A stretch of DNA of 64,000 nucleotides. It comes from Staphylococcus warneri. GTDB lineage: Bacteria; Bacillota; Bacilli; Staphylococcales; Staphylococcaceae. Shown here in pieces: positions 31,415 to 41,158 of this stretch (position 1 is the first letter of the stretch; each line of letters starts with the position of its first letter). The notes below the pieces were generated by a model. It did not search any database. It was not told the origin of the DNA and saw only the letters and a list, made by a program, of their open reading frames with translations. The DNA is taken from the NCBI RefSeq assembly GCF_900636385.1, contig NZ_LR134269.1:2294001-2358000 (forward strand). The letters are read 5' to 3'. Made by a program: the position numbers and the translations under genes.

Positions 31415-32086
31415 ATGATGGAATTTAAAACGATAACGTCTGTTAAAGATCCATATTTCAAAGAAGCATTACAAATTTACGACGCAAAGTTAGATATTAG
31501 CCTCACCGAAGACAGCCATATTTTTAAACAATCATTAGAAAACAATAAAACCGAAAAGGATTATGCCTTTATCGTTGGCATTGAAAATAATGAAGTAATA
31601 AGCATGGCAACAGCACATTATGAAGCGACTACTAATTCCGCCTTTCTTATATACCTTATTACCAAAAATAAAGACAATCATGATGAGGTAATGTCTATGA
31701 CCTTGGATAAAATCGAGGAGCAACTCAATGTCTACGCTAATGAAATTCATGATCGAAACATTAATTTTATTATGATGGAAGTACCTAAAGAACCACTAAC
31801 AACTGATGAAGAAACAAACAAAGTGCTTGAGCGTCGTCGACAGTTTCTCTATGAACATCAATTTGAAAAACAAAGTGAAATTGATTATATTCATCCCAAT
31901 TATACAACCGACGAAAATCCGAAAGACATCGACTTATTTATCAAAGCCAATATTGTCTTATCCAAAGATATTTACGGTACAAGTGTGAAGTCTAATTATA
32001 TTTTGAAATATGTCTTTGCTAATGGCATTTCAAGAGAGATTATATACCCTCTATTAGAAGAGATGAATTTAAGAAGCCCACTTTAA
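31415..32086 (+). CDS. GNAT-like hypothetical protein
   Basis: 223 residues from tandem ATG codons after GGGGGTG. The order of secondary structure (AFIVGIENNEVISMATAHYEA..., FLIYLITKNKDNHDEVMSMTLDKIEEQL, then VLERRRQFLYEHQFEKQ) resembles a divergent N-acetyltransferase with a staphylococcal C-terminal extension. The acetyl-CoA P-loop (R/Q-x-x-G-x-G/A) is not evident, so activity is doubtful. No signal or membrane segment. Monocistronic. Confidence 0.55.
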   Translation: MMEFKTITSVKDPYFKEALQIYDAKLDISLTEDSHIFKQSLENNKTEKDYAFIVGIENNEVISMATAHYEATTNSAFLIYLITKNKDNHDEVMSMTLDKIEEQLNVYANEIHDRNINFIMMEVPKEPLTTDEETNKVLERRRQFLYEHQFEKQSEIDYIHPNYTTDENPKDIDLFIKANIVLSKDIYGTSVKSNYILKYVFANGISREIIYPLLEEMNLRSPL

Positions 32087-32136
32087 CATTACTTGAAATC
32101 AACTATAATTAACGGTAAACTATCATATGAGGTAAG

Positions 32137-32170
32137 ACTGACGTTTCACTAACCGAAGACAAACGTCAGT
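32137..32170 (+). promoter_or_regulatory. 10-bp stem-loop upstream of the HTH/coiled-coil gene
   Basis: ACTGACGTTT and AAACGTCAGT form a perfect 10-bp inverted repeat with a 14-base loop, 33 bases before the start at 32203. No T run follows, so it is not a typical terminator. It may be an operator or a 5' UTR structure, possibly an autoregulatory site for the HTH protein downstream. Confidence 0.4.
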
Positions 32171-32202
32171 ATACATAAACCATATATGAAAGGACTTTAT
32201 TA

Positions 32203-33072
32203 ATGTTAACTAAAGAATTCGCACAACGCGTCGAGCTAAGTGAAAAACAAGTCCGTAAAATTGTCCAACATTTAGAAGAACGTGGCTATCAACTTAGTAA
32301 GACAGAGTACCGTGGACGTGAAGCTACTGATTTTAAAGAAGAAGATATCGAATTATTTAAAGATATCGCAGATAAAGTAAAACAAACGAATAGCTATGAC
32401 TTAGCATTTGAAGAACTTGAAAAAGAAAAAGACTTCCTTCAAGTATTAGTAAAAGAAGATAATAGTCAATTACCTACTGATCAGAATATTTCACCACTAG
32501 TTGAAGACTTACGTAGTGAAATACAAAAAATGCGTGAAGAACGTCAAATGTTAGGTCAAATGATTAGTCAAGTGCACCATCAACAACAGGAACTTAAAGA
32601 GTTACAAAATCAAATCACATCTAAAATTGATGCAAATACTGAATCATTAAAAGCTATTCAAACAACTCAAGATGCAATCCAGTCAACACAGCAATCTCAC
32701 ACTAAAAAATTAGATGAACAACAAGCTATTGCTTCTGAATCAAGTGCAAGTCATCAGTCAAGCCAAAGTCATCAACCTAAACAATCTACGTCACTTACAT
32801 CAAGTGAAAGCAATTCAGTAGCAGCAACTTCCACTTCAACATCTCAACATTCAAATAGTTTGAGCAAAGCTAACGAAGTGACAAAAAGTGAGAGTACTTC
32901 ATTAAGTACATCTGAGCAATCAACAGCTCAATCAGAATCAACATCATACACTACTTCAGAGTCTCAAGTTTCAAATACAAATAATCATACCGAGTCACAA
33001 TCATCTCCTCTAGGCCACCCAGAACCTAAAGAAGAGAAAAAAGGCTTTTTCGCAAGATTATTTAACTTATAG
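32203..33072 (+). CDS. MerR-like HTH, coiled-coil protein with C-terminal amphipathic anchor (RocS/RacA-like)
   Basis: 289 residues in three parts. An N-terminal winged HTH of MerR type (MLTKEFAQRVELSEKQVRKIVQHLEERGY) comes first. A long coiled coil follows at about residues 70-180 (QKMREERQMLGQMISQVHHQQQ). Then there is a low-complexity Ser/Thr/Gln-rich linker (about 180-270) and a terminal KKGFFARLFNL that can form a membrane-binding amphipathic helix. DNA-binding head plus coiled coil plus membrane tail is the plan of chromosome-tethering proteins such as RocS of pneumococcus and RacA. The role here is inference. Monocistronic, with its own terminator. Confidence 0.7.
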   Translation: MLTKEFAQRVELSEKQVRKIVQHLEERGYQLSKTEYRGREATDFKEEDIELFKDIADKVKQTNSYDLAFEELEKEKDFLQVLVKEDNSQLPTDQNISPLVEDLRSEIQKMREERQMLGQMISQVHHQQQELKELQNQITSKIDANTESLKAIQTTQDAIQSTQQSHTKKLDEQQAIASESSASHQSSQSHQPKQSTSLTSSESNSVAATSTSTSQHSNSLSKANEVTKSESTSLSTSEQSTAQSESTSYTTSESQVSNTNNHTESQSSPLGHPEPKEEKKGFFARLFNL

Positions 33073-33080
33073 TAAATATA

Positions 33081-33146
33081 AGGTGAAGATAAGTTAAGAC
33101 AAAAGTGTGTCACTTTATGTCTCAACCAATGCTTCACCTCTTTTTT
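33081..33146 (+). terminator. Terminator of the HTH/coiled-coil gene
   Basis: Stem AGGTGAAG / CTTCACCT enclosing a second helix, followed by a T run. Confidence 0.8.
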
Positions 33147-33250
33147 ATGTCAATATCTTACTTATAATCTTATATTGATGTTATAATATATAATACTAAA
33201 TATATATAAATAATGTTTTACGCTATATCACAACAAAGGACTGACACACT

Positions 33251-35764
33251 ATGAGAAAAGCGACACAATCATTAATCAAAAATCAGTTTAAAAGAAAAAC
33301 CTCCTTTTTAACTAAACCAATTAAAACATTTAATAAATCCCCATACTTCAAAAAAGTGATGACCTATGCACATTACTATGAAAAGAATAACGTTAATCCT
33401 TCCCACATACTTTATCAAGTGACCGATGGCAAAAGCATGACTGATAGTCCATACGCCATTTTTTTATATTTAACGCGTCACAAGGCCTACCAGCACTTAC
33501 ACCATACTTGGGTTGTAGATTCTGAAAGTACAGCTCAACATTACCGTAATCAATTTCAACATTTATCACATGTATCGTTTGTTATTAAAGAATCAAAATC
33601 ATATTTAAAAGCATTAACCACTTGCAAATATCTTATTAATAACGCTACATTTCCAGCCTATTTTACAAAAAAAGAAAACCAAGTCTATATCAACACGTGG
33701 CACGGCACACCATTAAAGCATATGGGATTAGATATTCCTCATTCTTTAATCAAAACGCAAAATACAATGCGTAATTTTTTAATTTCTGATTACATCATAT
33801 CGCCAAATAAACACACAACTACTATATTAGATCATGCTTTCAAGTTGTCACCAATTTATCAGGGTAATTTTTTAGAAATAGGTTATCCACGTCTTGATTT
33901 AACAATCAATTCAACAGAAGCAGATATTAGAAAAGTCTTAAGCTCATTTGTACATTTAAATCAGGAAAAAATAATATTATATTGTCCTACATGGCAAGGT
34001 ACAGATGTAAATAAACCTATCATTGAAGAAGACAATATCTATAATGAAATTAAAGCATTAGAATCTATAACAGGTTATCAGGTGTTATTAAAAGTACATC
34101 CATTTGTATATAAAAAAATAGCTCATTCAGATAATTTAAAACCGTATCTTATACCTAATACTTTTGATACTAATCAATTATTATCAGTCGTTGATTTAAT
34201 GATTACAGATTACTCTAGTATTTTCTTCGACTTTTTAGTCACTGATAAACCTATTATTTTTTATACAACAAATCATGATGAATACGCACGCACTCGTGGA
34301 TTATATATTGATACAGAGCAACTTCCTGGTCCAATTTATACAAATATTAATGATGTCATTCAAGGTATTCAAAACGAAACCTATAAGCAATACGATAAAA
34401 ATTATCAACAATTTAAAGCTCAATTCTGTTCATATGATGACGGTAACGCCTGTCAAAGATTAATTAAAGCAATCTTTAGTACAACATTAAAAACAACACC
34501 TTCACATGCAAATAGTGAAAAGCAAAAGACGAAGTTACTATTTTATCCTGGCGGTTTAAAGAACAACGGTATTACTGCTTCGATGTTGAACTTACTTGAA
34601 AATATTGATTATGAAAAATACGACGTCACATTAATGGTGACAAATAGCAAAAACATTGAATTTAAAAATAATCTCAATCAAATAAACGGTAATGTCAGAG
34701 TATTATTTAGAAGTAGCCCTTTCCTTACTTCATTTAAAGACTTATATCGAGTAGAATTTATTAGACAACGTGGTGTATATCATCATTTTGAAGAGGTTAT
34801 TCATCCAAAGCACCTCTATCGTCGTGAAATGAGAAAAGTATTCGGGGATATACAATTTGATTATGCTATTGATTTTAGTGGGTATGCATTTTTCTGGGGA
34901 AATTTGGTATTAGCTGCTAATGCGAAGAAAAAATATATTTATATGCATAGTGACATGCAAGATGATCAAAACAGAACAGTTAATGGAAAACGACCCCACT
35001 ACCAAAATTTAAAAACATTGTTTAGTATTTATAAACGTTTTGATAAACTAATTAGCGTATCTGAAGCAACAATGAAAGTGAACCAACGCAAATTTTCATC
35101 AACAGTACCCAAAAATAAATTCAATGTTTGTCGAAATACAATCAATTACTCAAAAATCAAACGTCTAATGAATGATGATAGTGAAATTTATAATAAAGAT
35201 GGCAAACAAGTTATCGTCTCTTATTCAGATGGAAACTTGTTTAACACGCCATTTGATCAGAGTCACTTTAATATCGTCTTTATTGGTCGATTATCACCGG
35301 AAAAAGGTATTGATTTACTCATTAAAGCAGTTCATGAATTAAAGACGAAGCACCCACACATCCGACTTTATATTTTAGGTGATGGACCATTAAAAGAAAC
35401 ATTTGTAAACATGATTACTCATCTAAATCTAGAACACAATGTATTTTTATTAGGCCATCAACGTAATCCATTTTATTTATTAAAACGTGCTAATTTATTT
35501 GCTTTGACTTCACATTATGAAGGACAATCAATGGTTATATTGGAAGCTTTATCTACTGGAACACCAGTATTAGCATCTGACATTATTGTAAATCGTTACG
35601 TTTTAGAAGATGGAAAATACGGTATGCTAGTTAAAAATGAGGTCCAACATATAGCCAATGGTATTGAAGCATTCATTAAAGGTACACAACCTAGCTATAA
35701 TAGATTTGATGTAGAATCTTATAACAAAGCAGTTATGGATGAATTTTATAGTTTATTAGATTAA
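33251..35764 (+). CDS. CDP-glycerol glycerophosphotransferase (TagF/TarF-like) fused to a GT4 glycosyltransferase
   Basis: 837 residues. The N-terminal half (about 1-400) has the teichoic-acid polymerase motifs WHGTPLKHMG (from Trp150) and TDYSSIFFDF (about 320). The C-terminal half (about 430-830) is a family 4 glycosyltransferase, with FIGRLSPEKGIDLLIKAV (about 677) and a downstream ESQ-like EGQSMVILEAL. One chain may thus transfer glycerol phosphate and a sugar, presumably onto wall teichoic acid or a related glycopolymer at the cytoplasmic membrane face. AAAGGA is 10 bases before the ATG. No tar genes are adjacent, so the acceptor is unknown. Confidence 0.88.
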   Translation: MRKATQSLIKNQFKRKTSFLTKPIKTFNKSPYFKKVMTYAHYYEKNNVNPSHILYQVTDGKSMTDSPYAIFLYLTRHKAYQHLHHTWVVDSESTAQHYRNQFQHLSHVSFVIKESKSYLKALTTCKYLINNATFPAYFTKKENQVYINTWHGTPLKHMGLDIPHSLIKTQNTMRNFLISDYIISPNKHTTTILDHAFKLSPIYQGNFLEIGYPRLDLTINSTEADIRKVLSSFVHLNQEKIILYCPTWQGTDVNKPIIEEDNIYNEIKALESITGYQVLLKVHPFVYKKIAHSDNLKPYLIPNTFDTNQLLSVVDLMITDYSSIFFDFLVTDKPIIFYTTNHDEYARTRGLYIDTEQLPGPIYTNINDVIQGIQNETYKQYDKNYQQFKAQFCSYDDGNACQRLIKAIFSTTLKTTPSHANSEKQKTKLLFYPGGLKNNGITASMLNLLENIDYEKYDVTLMVTNSKNIEFKNNLNQINGNVRVLFRSSPFLTSFKDLYRVEFIRQRGVYHHFEEVIHPKHLYRREMRKVFGDIQFDYAIDFSGYAFFWGNLVLAANAKKKYIYMHSDMQDDQNRTVNGKRPHYQNLKTLFSIYKRFDKLISVSEATMKVNQRKFSSTVPKNKFNVCRNTINYSKIKRLMNDDSEIYNKDGKQVIVSYSDGNLFNTPFDQSHFNIVFIGRLSPEKGIDLLIKAVHELKTKHPHIRLYILGDGPLKETFVNMITHLNLEHNVFLLGHQRNPFYLLKRANLFALTSHYEGQSMVILEALSTGTPVLASDIIVNRYVLEDGKYGMLVKNEVQHIANGIEAFIKGTQPSYNRFDVESYNKAVMDEFYSLLD

Positions 35765-35802
35765 CTTAAATCATTACTTACCATCTTATTACTCCGTTCC
35801 AT

Positions 35803-35853
35803 ATAAGTGTTACATTCCAATTCTTTTATTTGGAATGTAACACTTATTTTTAT
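35803..35853 (+). terminator. Terminator of the TagF-GT4 gene
   Basis: An 18-bp perfect stem ATAAGTGTTACATTCCAA / TTGGAATGTAACACTTAT followed by T-rich DNA; it probably works in both directions. Confidence 0.85.
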
Positions 35854-36028
35854 ATCTATCTTATGATATCCCACAAATAAAATTATTTATTCAATCAATT
35901 TAATACTTTGCACATTTTTAATTATAAAAAATATACCTTTTAAGTTTATAGCCTTGAATTATAAAAATATGAGTAATATTCTTAATACATAAATTTAGAA
36001 CATAATAATTAAAAAGGAGTGTTATTCA

Positions 36029-37417
36029 TTGGACTCATTTTTAACTGTGATTAATGTTATTGTGCTCATTGCCTTCATTATTATGCTAAATGTCATGGCT
36101 AAAAGACACATTTCATTTCCTAAACGTGTATTTACTGCCTTAGCTATAGGCATTATTTTAGGCATCGCAATGCATTTAATCTATGGAGTCGACTCAAAAG
36201 TAATCAAAACAACAAGTGATTGGTTTAGTATCGTAGGCGATGGTTATGTCGCACTATTACAAATGATTGTCATGCCGTTAATTTTTATTTCTATCGTTTC
36301 TGCATTCAGTAAAATACAAATTGGGGACAAATTTGCTAAAATCGGTAGTTATATCTTCATGTTTTTAATTGGGACTGTAGCTATAGCTGCCTTGGTTGGT
36401 ATTGGATATGCGTTACTCTTCGGTTTAGATGCATCTTCCATTGATCTAGGTAGCGCTGAACATTCACGCGGTAGCGAAATCACTAAAGAGGCTAAAAATT
36501 TAACTGCGCATACGTTACCACAACAAATCTTAGAATTATTACCTAGCAATCCATTCTTAGACTTTACAGGTGAAAGAACAACATCTACGATTGCGGTCGT
36601 TATCTTCGCGTCATTTGTTGGATTTGCATATTTACGCGTTGCACGTAAAGAACCTGAACATGGTGACACACTTAAACGTGGTATCGAAGCGATTTATTCT
36701 ATTGTCATGGCTATCGTAACCTTCGTATTACGATTAACACCTTATGGCATCTTAGCTATTATGGCTTCAACGATTGCTACCAGTGACTTTGCTGCTATCT
36801 GGACTCTAGGTAAATTTATGATAGCGTCTTATGCAGCATTAATCACAATGTATATCATTCATCTAGTCATTTTAACTATTCTTGGTATCAACCCAGTCAA
36901 ATATATGAAGAAAACATTTGAAGTATTGGCCTTTGCTTTTACATCACGTTCAAGTGCTGGTTCTTTACCGTTAAATATTCAAACACAAACAACACGTCTT
37001 GGTGTACCTGAAGGTATCGCTAACTTTTCCGCAACATTTGGTCTGTCTATTGGACAAAATGGTTGTGCAGGTATCTATCCTGCGATGCTTGCGATCATGG
37101 TTGCACCGGTTGCACATGTAAATATCGATTTACAATTTATCGTGACATTAGTAGCCGTGGTCATTATCAGTTCCTTTGGTGTTGCTGGTGTAGGTGGCGG
37201 TGCTACATTCGCATCTATATTAGTCTTATCAACACTAAATTTACCGGTTGCATTAGCCGGCGTCTTAATTTCTATCGAACCTCTTATTGACATGGGTCGT
37301 ACTGCTCTTAATGTTAATGATTCTATGTTAGCAGGCACAGGTACTGCCAAACTCACTAAAAATTGGGACAAAAAAGCATTCGAATCTAATGAATATGGTG
37401 AACTGACAACAGATTAA
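36029..37417 (+). CDS. tcyP: L-cystine symporter TcyP
   Basis: 462 residues from a TTG start 8 bases after AAAAGGAGT. It is a DAACS/SDF-family carrier with eight or so helices and re-entrant loops; the serine-rich FTSRSSAGSLPLN hairpin and NGCAGIYPAMLAIMVAP segment are diagnostic. TcyP takes up cystine with sodium or protons across the cytoplasmic membrane. CymR normally regulates the S. aureus gene, but I could not identify a clear CymR box here. Monocistronic. Confidence 0.95.
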   Translation: MDSFLTVINVIVLIAFIIMLNVMAKRHISFPKRVFTALAIGIILGIAMHLIYGVDSKVIKTTSDWFSIVGDGYVALLQMIVMPLIFISIVSAFSKIQIGDKFAKIGSYIFMFLIGTVAIAALVGIGYALLFGLDASSIDLGSAEHSRGSEITKEAKNLTAHTLPQQILELLPSNPFLDFTGERTTSTIAVVIFASFVGFAYLRVARKEPEHGDTLKRGIEAIYSIVMAIVTFVLRLTPYGILAIMASTIATSDFAAIWTLGKFMIASYAALITMYIIHLVILTILGINPVKYMKKTFEVLAFAFTSRSSAGSLPLNIQTQTTRLGVPEGIANFSATFGLSIGQNGCAGIYPAMLAIMVAPVAHVNIDLQFIVTLVAVVIISSFGVAGVGGGATFASILVLSTLNLPVALAGVLISIEPLIDMGRTALNVNDSMLAGTGTAKLTKNWDKKAFESNEYGELTTD

Positions 37418-37430
37418 ATATTTTAAAATA

Positions 37431-37468
37431 AAAGGGAGGAGACAATTAAATTGCCTCCCCCCCTTTTT
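37431..37468 (+). terminator. Terminator of tcyP
   Basis: Stem AAAGGGAGGAGACAATT / AATTGCCTCCCCCCCTTT with T run. Confidence 0.8.
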
Positions 37469-37565
37469 AATACTATTTTATTAAATCTACAATTAAGATG
37501 ATGCTATTTCTGACACCAACAATTAACCCTGAAACCATAACATCACTATTGATTAAATAGCGTTA

Positions 37566-38321
37566 TTACCTTTTGATTAATCCTGCATCATTAAGTTGAT
37601 TTAGCATGTCTAATCTTGTTTTATTTCCTAGGAATGACTCGATTTGTTGTGACCAAGTTTCAGTTCTTTCTCCATCGGTACGCGCTTTATAATAATCACT
37701 TACTGTTTGATCATAGGACTGTAATTCACTGATTTGTTTTTCTTTATCTGAATTATATTGGTTTCTATGGAAAACATGTTCTAATGGTAATCGAGGTTTT
37801 GCAGAACCATTTTCATTCTCTGCTGGTTCACCAATAGCCATACCAAATAATGGGAAAGTATACTCAGGTAAGTCTAAAATCTCACGTACACGACCAACAT
37901 CATTACGTAATGAGCCTAAGTAAACAATGCCGTACCCCATATCCTCAGCTGCAACAGCCATATTTTCAGCAACAAGAGCTACATCAATCGATCCCACTAA
38001 TAGACCTTCAGCAGATTCAAAAGAAACTTCCATGTTTGATTCTACATTCTCATTAATTAAATTATGACGATAATAATCTAAAACAAAAACAAATAAGTAA
38101 CCATTCTCAACAACATATGGTTGCCCAGATACTTCCTTTAAATCCTCTTTAATTTCAGGGTCATCAATACCAATAATTGAATAAGTTTGTAAATAACTAG
38201 ATGTAGAAGCACTTTGACCTGCTTCCACTAATTTTTTAATTGTATCTTCACTTAAAGGTGTTGATTTAAAACGGCGAACCGAGTGATGTTTTTTCATTAA
38301 TTCATATACATAATCTGACAC
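37566..38321 (-). CDS. nfrA: NADPH-dependent FMN oxidoreductase / nitroreductase NfrA
   Basis: 251 residues from a GTG at 38321 (TAGGAG 8-9 bases upstream), giving the start MSDYVYELMKKHHSVRRFKS that aligns with S. aureus NfrA. Flavin-site signatures HHSVRRFKSTPLSED, AGQSASTSSYLQ and EDMGYGIVYLGSLRND are intact. The enzyme reduces nitro compounds, flavins and disulfides with NADPH in the cytoplasm and is linked to thiol/oxidative stress. It is divergent from ahpCF, as in S. aureus. Confidence 0.94.
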   Translation of the reverse strand: MSDYVYELMKKHHSVRRFKSTPLSEDTIKKLVEAGQSASTSSYLQTYSIIGIDDPEIKEDLKEVSGQPYVVENGYLFVFVLDYYRHNLINENVESNMEVSFESAEGLLVGSIDVALVAENMAVAAEDMGYGIVYLGSLRNDVGRVREILDLPEYTFPLFGMAIGEPAENENGSAKPRLPLEHVFHRNQYNSDKEKQISELQSYDQTVSDYYKARTDGERTETWSQQIESFLGNKTRLDMLNQLNDAGLIKR

Positions 38322-38378
38322 TATTCCCACTCCTACTCCCGAAAAATAATATTTTCGTTAATAATCTTTAAATATTGT

Positions 38379-38404
38379 ATACCCTTTTCAACTGGAAATT
38401 AAAT
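38379..38404 (-). promoter_or_regulatory. Possible SigB-type promoter of nfrA
   Basis: On the minus strand ATTTAA (38404-38399), a 14-base spacer and GGGTAT (38384-38379) lie about 58 bases before the nfrA start. The -10 is perfect and the -35 has one mismatch. Confidence 0.45.
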
Positions 38405-38766
38405 TAATTGGATTAACAGGTGAATGATTAATCATATTTTATGTATTTATAATAATTTTGACTTACCCCTATAACAAACCTTCTTTTATGAAAGTTTTGA
38501 GACAACATGTTAATATCAAAGTATAGTGGAATCTAATAAAATTACACTATATTATCAATAACAAGCCTTTAGTTGAGAATGTAATTGATTATTTAATGTG
38601 TGACAATAGTAAATTATTTCATCAATATCACTTATTTCACTTAAGCGATCAATTTCATTTATAGGCTTATAATACACGTATCATCAATTTCTCAACGTGC
38701 TATTAATTATATAAGTTGATGAAGTTGACTATTTAAATCCTAAATGTAATAATAATTAGTAAGAGA

Positions 38767-38781
38767 TTAGAATTATTATAA
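38767..38781 (+). promoter_or_regulatory. PerR box of ahpC-ahpF
   Basis: TTAGAATTATTATAA matches the PerR consensus TTATAATTATTATAA at 14 of 15 positions, 62 bases before the ahpC start. The remaining part of the 38331-38842 interval shows no gene. Confidence 0.8.
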
Positions 38782-38842
38782 ACAAACAATGATTGTTATC
38801 TAATTCTAATAAAACATTTCAAATATCAGGAGGAATTTACCT

Positions 38843-39412
38843 ATGTCTTTAATTAATAAAGAAATCTTACCATTCACAGCACAAGCTTACGATCCAAAGA
38901 AAGATGAATTCAAAGAAGTATCTCAAGAAGATTTAAAAGGTTCTTGGAGTGTAGTTTGCTTCTACCCAGCTGACTTCTCATTCGTTTGCCCAACTGAATT
39001 AGAAGATTTACAAAACCAATACGATAAATTACAAGAATTAGGCGTAAATGTATTCTCAGTTTCAACTGATACTCATTTCGTACACAAAGCTTGGCACGAT
39101 CATTCAGATGCTATTAGCAAAATCCAATACAATATGATTGGTGACCCTTCACAAACTATTACTCGTAACTTCGACGTATTAGATGAAGAACTTGGTTTAG
39201 CTCAACGTGGTACTTTCATTATCGATCCTGATGGTGTTGTTCAAGCAGCTGAAATCAATGCTGACGGTATCGGCCGTGACGCAAGCACATTAGTACACAA
39301 AATCAAAGCTGCTCAATATGTACGTCAACATCCAGGTGAAGTTTGCCCTGCAAAATGGGAAGAAGGTTCTGAAACTTTACAACCAGGATTAGACTTAGTA
39401 GGTAAAATTTAA
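38843..39412 (+). CDS. ahpC: Alkyl hydroperoxide reductase subunit C (peroxiredoxin)
   Basis: 189 residues, typical 2-Cys peroxiredoxin. Peroxidatic Cys49 is in DFSFVCPTE and resolving Cys168 in GEVCPAKWE, with Thr and Arg of the active site in place. It reduces hydrogen peroxide, organic peroxides and peroxynitrite in the cytoplasm and is recycled by AhpF, whose gene begins 17 bases downstream. AGGAGGA gives a strong ribosome site. Codon choice is strongly biased, suggesting high expression. A PerR box lies upstream. Confidence 0.98.
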   Translation: MSLINKEILPFTAQAYDPKKDEFKEVSQEDLKGSWSVVCFYPADFSFVCPTELEDLQNQYDKLQELGVNVFSVSTDTHFVHKAWHDHSDAISKIQYNMIGDPSQTITRNFDVLDEELGLAQRGTFIIDPDGVVQAAEINADGIGRDASTLVHKIKAAQYVRQHPGEVCPAKWEEGSETLQPGLDLVGKI

Positions 39413-39429
39413 GGAGGCATTAATTGATA

Positions 39430-40953
39430 ATGCTTAATGCTGATTTAAAACAACAATTAAAACAATTACTTGAGCTTATGGAAGGCGACGTTGAATTCGT
39501 CGCTAGCCTTGGCTCTGACGATAAATCAAAAGAATTAAAAGAGTTATTAGATGAAGTAGCTGACATGTCTGCGCACATAACAGTTACTGAAAAATCTTTA
39601 AAACGTACACCTAGTTTCTCAGTAAATCGCCCAGGCGAAGAAACAGGTATTACCTTCGCGGGTATTCCATTAGGTCATGAGTTCAACTCTCTTGTATTAG
39701 CTGTTTTACAAGTAAGTGGACGTGCACCTAAAGAACAACAATCCGTAATTGATCAAATTAAAGGATTAGAAGGTTCTTTCAATTTCGAAACTTACGTAAG
39801 TTTAACTTGTCAAAAATGTCCAGATGTCGTTCAAGCATTGAACTTAATGAGTGTAATTAACCCTAACATTACACATACAATGATTGACGGTGCTGTCTTC
39901 CGTGAAGAATCTGAAAATATCATGGCCGTACCAGCTGTTTTCCTAGACGGAGAAGAATTTGGTAATGGTCGTATGACAATTCAAGATATTCTTAACCAAT
40001 TAGGAAGTACTGCAGATGCATCTGAATTCGAAGGCAAAGATCCTTATGACGTATTAGTTATCGGTGGTGGCCCTGCAAGTGGTAGTGCTGCAATCTACAC
40101 TGCACGTAAAGGCTTACGCACTGGTATTGTTGCAGACCGTATCGGTGGTCAAGTTAATGATACTGCTGGCATTGAAAACTTCATCACTGTTAAAGAAACA
40201 ACAGGTACTGAGTTTTCTTCTAATTTAGCAGATCATATCGCTCAATACGATATCGATACAATGACTGGTATTCGTGCAACAAACATTGAAAAAACAGATA
40301 GCGCTATTCGCGTCACTTTAGAAAATGACGCTGTATTAGAAACTAAAACAGCCATCATTTCAACAGGTGCAAGTTGGCGTAAACTTAACATTCCTGGCGA
40401 AGATCGTTTAATCAACAAAGGTGTTGCTTTCTGCCCACACTGTGACGGTCCTCTATTCGAAAATAAAGACGTTGCAGTTATCGGTGGCGGTAACTCAGGT
40501 GTTGAAGCTGCAATCGATTTAGCTGGAATTGTTAAACATGTTACTGTATTTGAATATTCTGATGAGTTGAAAGCAGATAGTGTTCTACAAGATCGTTTAC
40601 GTTCATTATCAAATGTTGACATTAAAACTAAAGCCAGAACTACTGAAGTTATTGGTGAAGATCATGTTACTGGTATCAAATATGAAGATATGAACACTGG
40701 CGAAGAACAAGTCGTTAATTTAGACGGTATCTTTGTACAAATCGGTTTAGTACCTAACACTTCATGGATTTCTGATGCAGTTGAACTTAACGGACGTGGT
40801 GAAGTTGTTATTGATCGTAATAATAGCACTAATGTTCCAGGTATCTTCGCTGCTGGTGATGTAACTGATCAGAAAAACAAACAGATCATTATCTCTATGG
40901 GCGCTGGCGCAAATGCCGCATTGAATGCTTTCGATTATATTATTAGAAACTAA
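39430..40953 (+). CDS. ahpF: Alkyl hydroperoxide reductase subunit F
   Basis: 507 residues from ATG 39430, giving the family start [10 protein letters not shown]; a TTG two codons earlier is possible but does not match orthologues. There is an N-terminal tandem thioredoxin-like domain with redox pair Cys127/Cys130 (TCQKC), an FAD-binding domain ([12 protein letters not shown]), the redox pair Cys335/Cys338 (FCPHC) and an NADH domain ([12 protein letters not shown]). It passes electrons from NADH through FAD and disulfides to AhpC. AAGGAGG upstream. Operon with ahpC. Confidence 0.98.
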   Translation: MLNADLKQQLKQLLELMEGDVEFVASLGSDDKSKELKELLDEVADMSAHITVTEKSLKRTPSFSVNRPGEETGITFAGIPLGHEFNSLVLAVLQVSGRAPKEQQSVIDQIKGLEGSFNFETYVSLTCQKCPDVVQALNLMSVINPNITHTMIDGAVFREESENIMAVPAVFLDGEEFGNGRMTIQDILNQLGSTADASEFEGKDPYDVLVIGGGPASGSAAIYTARKGLRTGIVADRIGGQVNDTAGIENFITVKETTGTEFSSNLADHIAQYDIDTMTGIRATNIEKTDSAIRVTLENDAVLETKTAIISTGASWRKLNIPGEDRLINKGVAFCPHCDGPLFENKDVAVIGGGNSGVEAAIDLAGIVKHVTVFEYSDELKADSVLQDRLRSLSNVDIKTKARTTEVIGEDHVTGIKYEDMNTGEEQVVNLDGIFVQIGLVPNTSWISDAVELNGRGEVVIDRNNSTNVPGIFAAGDVTDQKNKQIIISMGAGANAALNAFDYIIRN

Positions 40954-40990
40954 TTAAATGGATTCAACATTTCATTAATATATCTTCAAA

Positions 40991-41021
40991 ACAGAATTCC
41001 CCTACGGAATTCTGTTTTTTT
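40991..41021 (+). terminator. Terminator of ahpC-ahpF
   Basis: A 10-bp perfect stem ACAGAATTCC / GGAATTCTGT and a run of T. Confidence 0.9.
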
Positions 41022-41158
41022 ATTATTTAATTCTTTAAACATGTTATGATGGAATTAATGAAAACTTTTAATCTTTAACATCGTTGGGTTTTTACATTAT
41101 CAAGACACTGTTTTCTAGTCTAAATCCATCACATATCATAAATTTTAAAGGAGCTATT

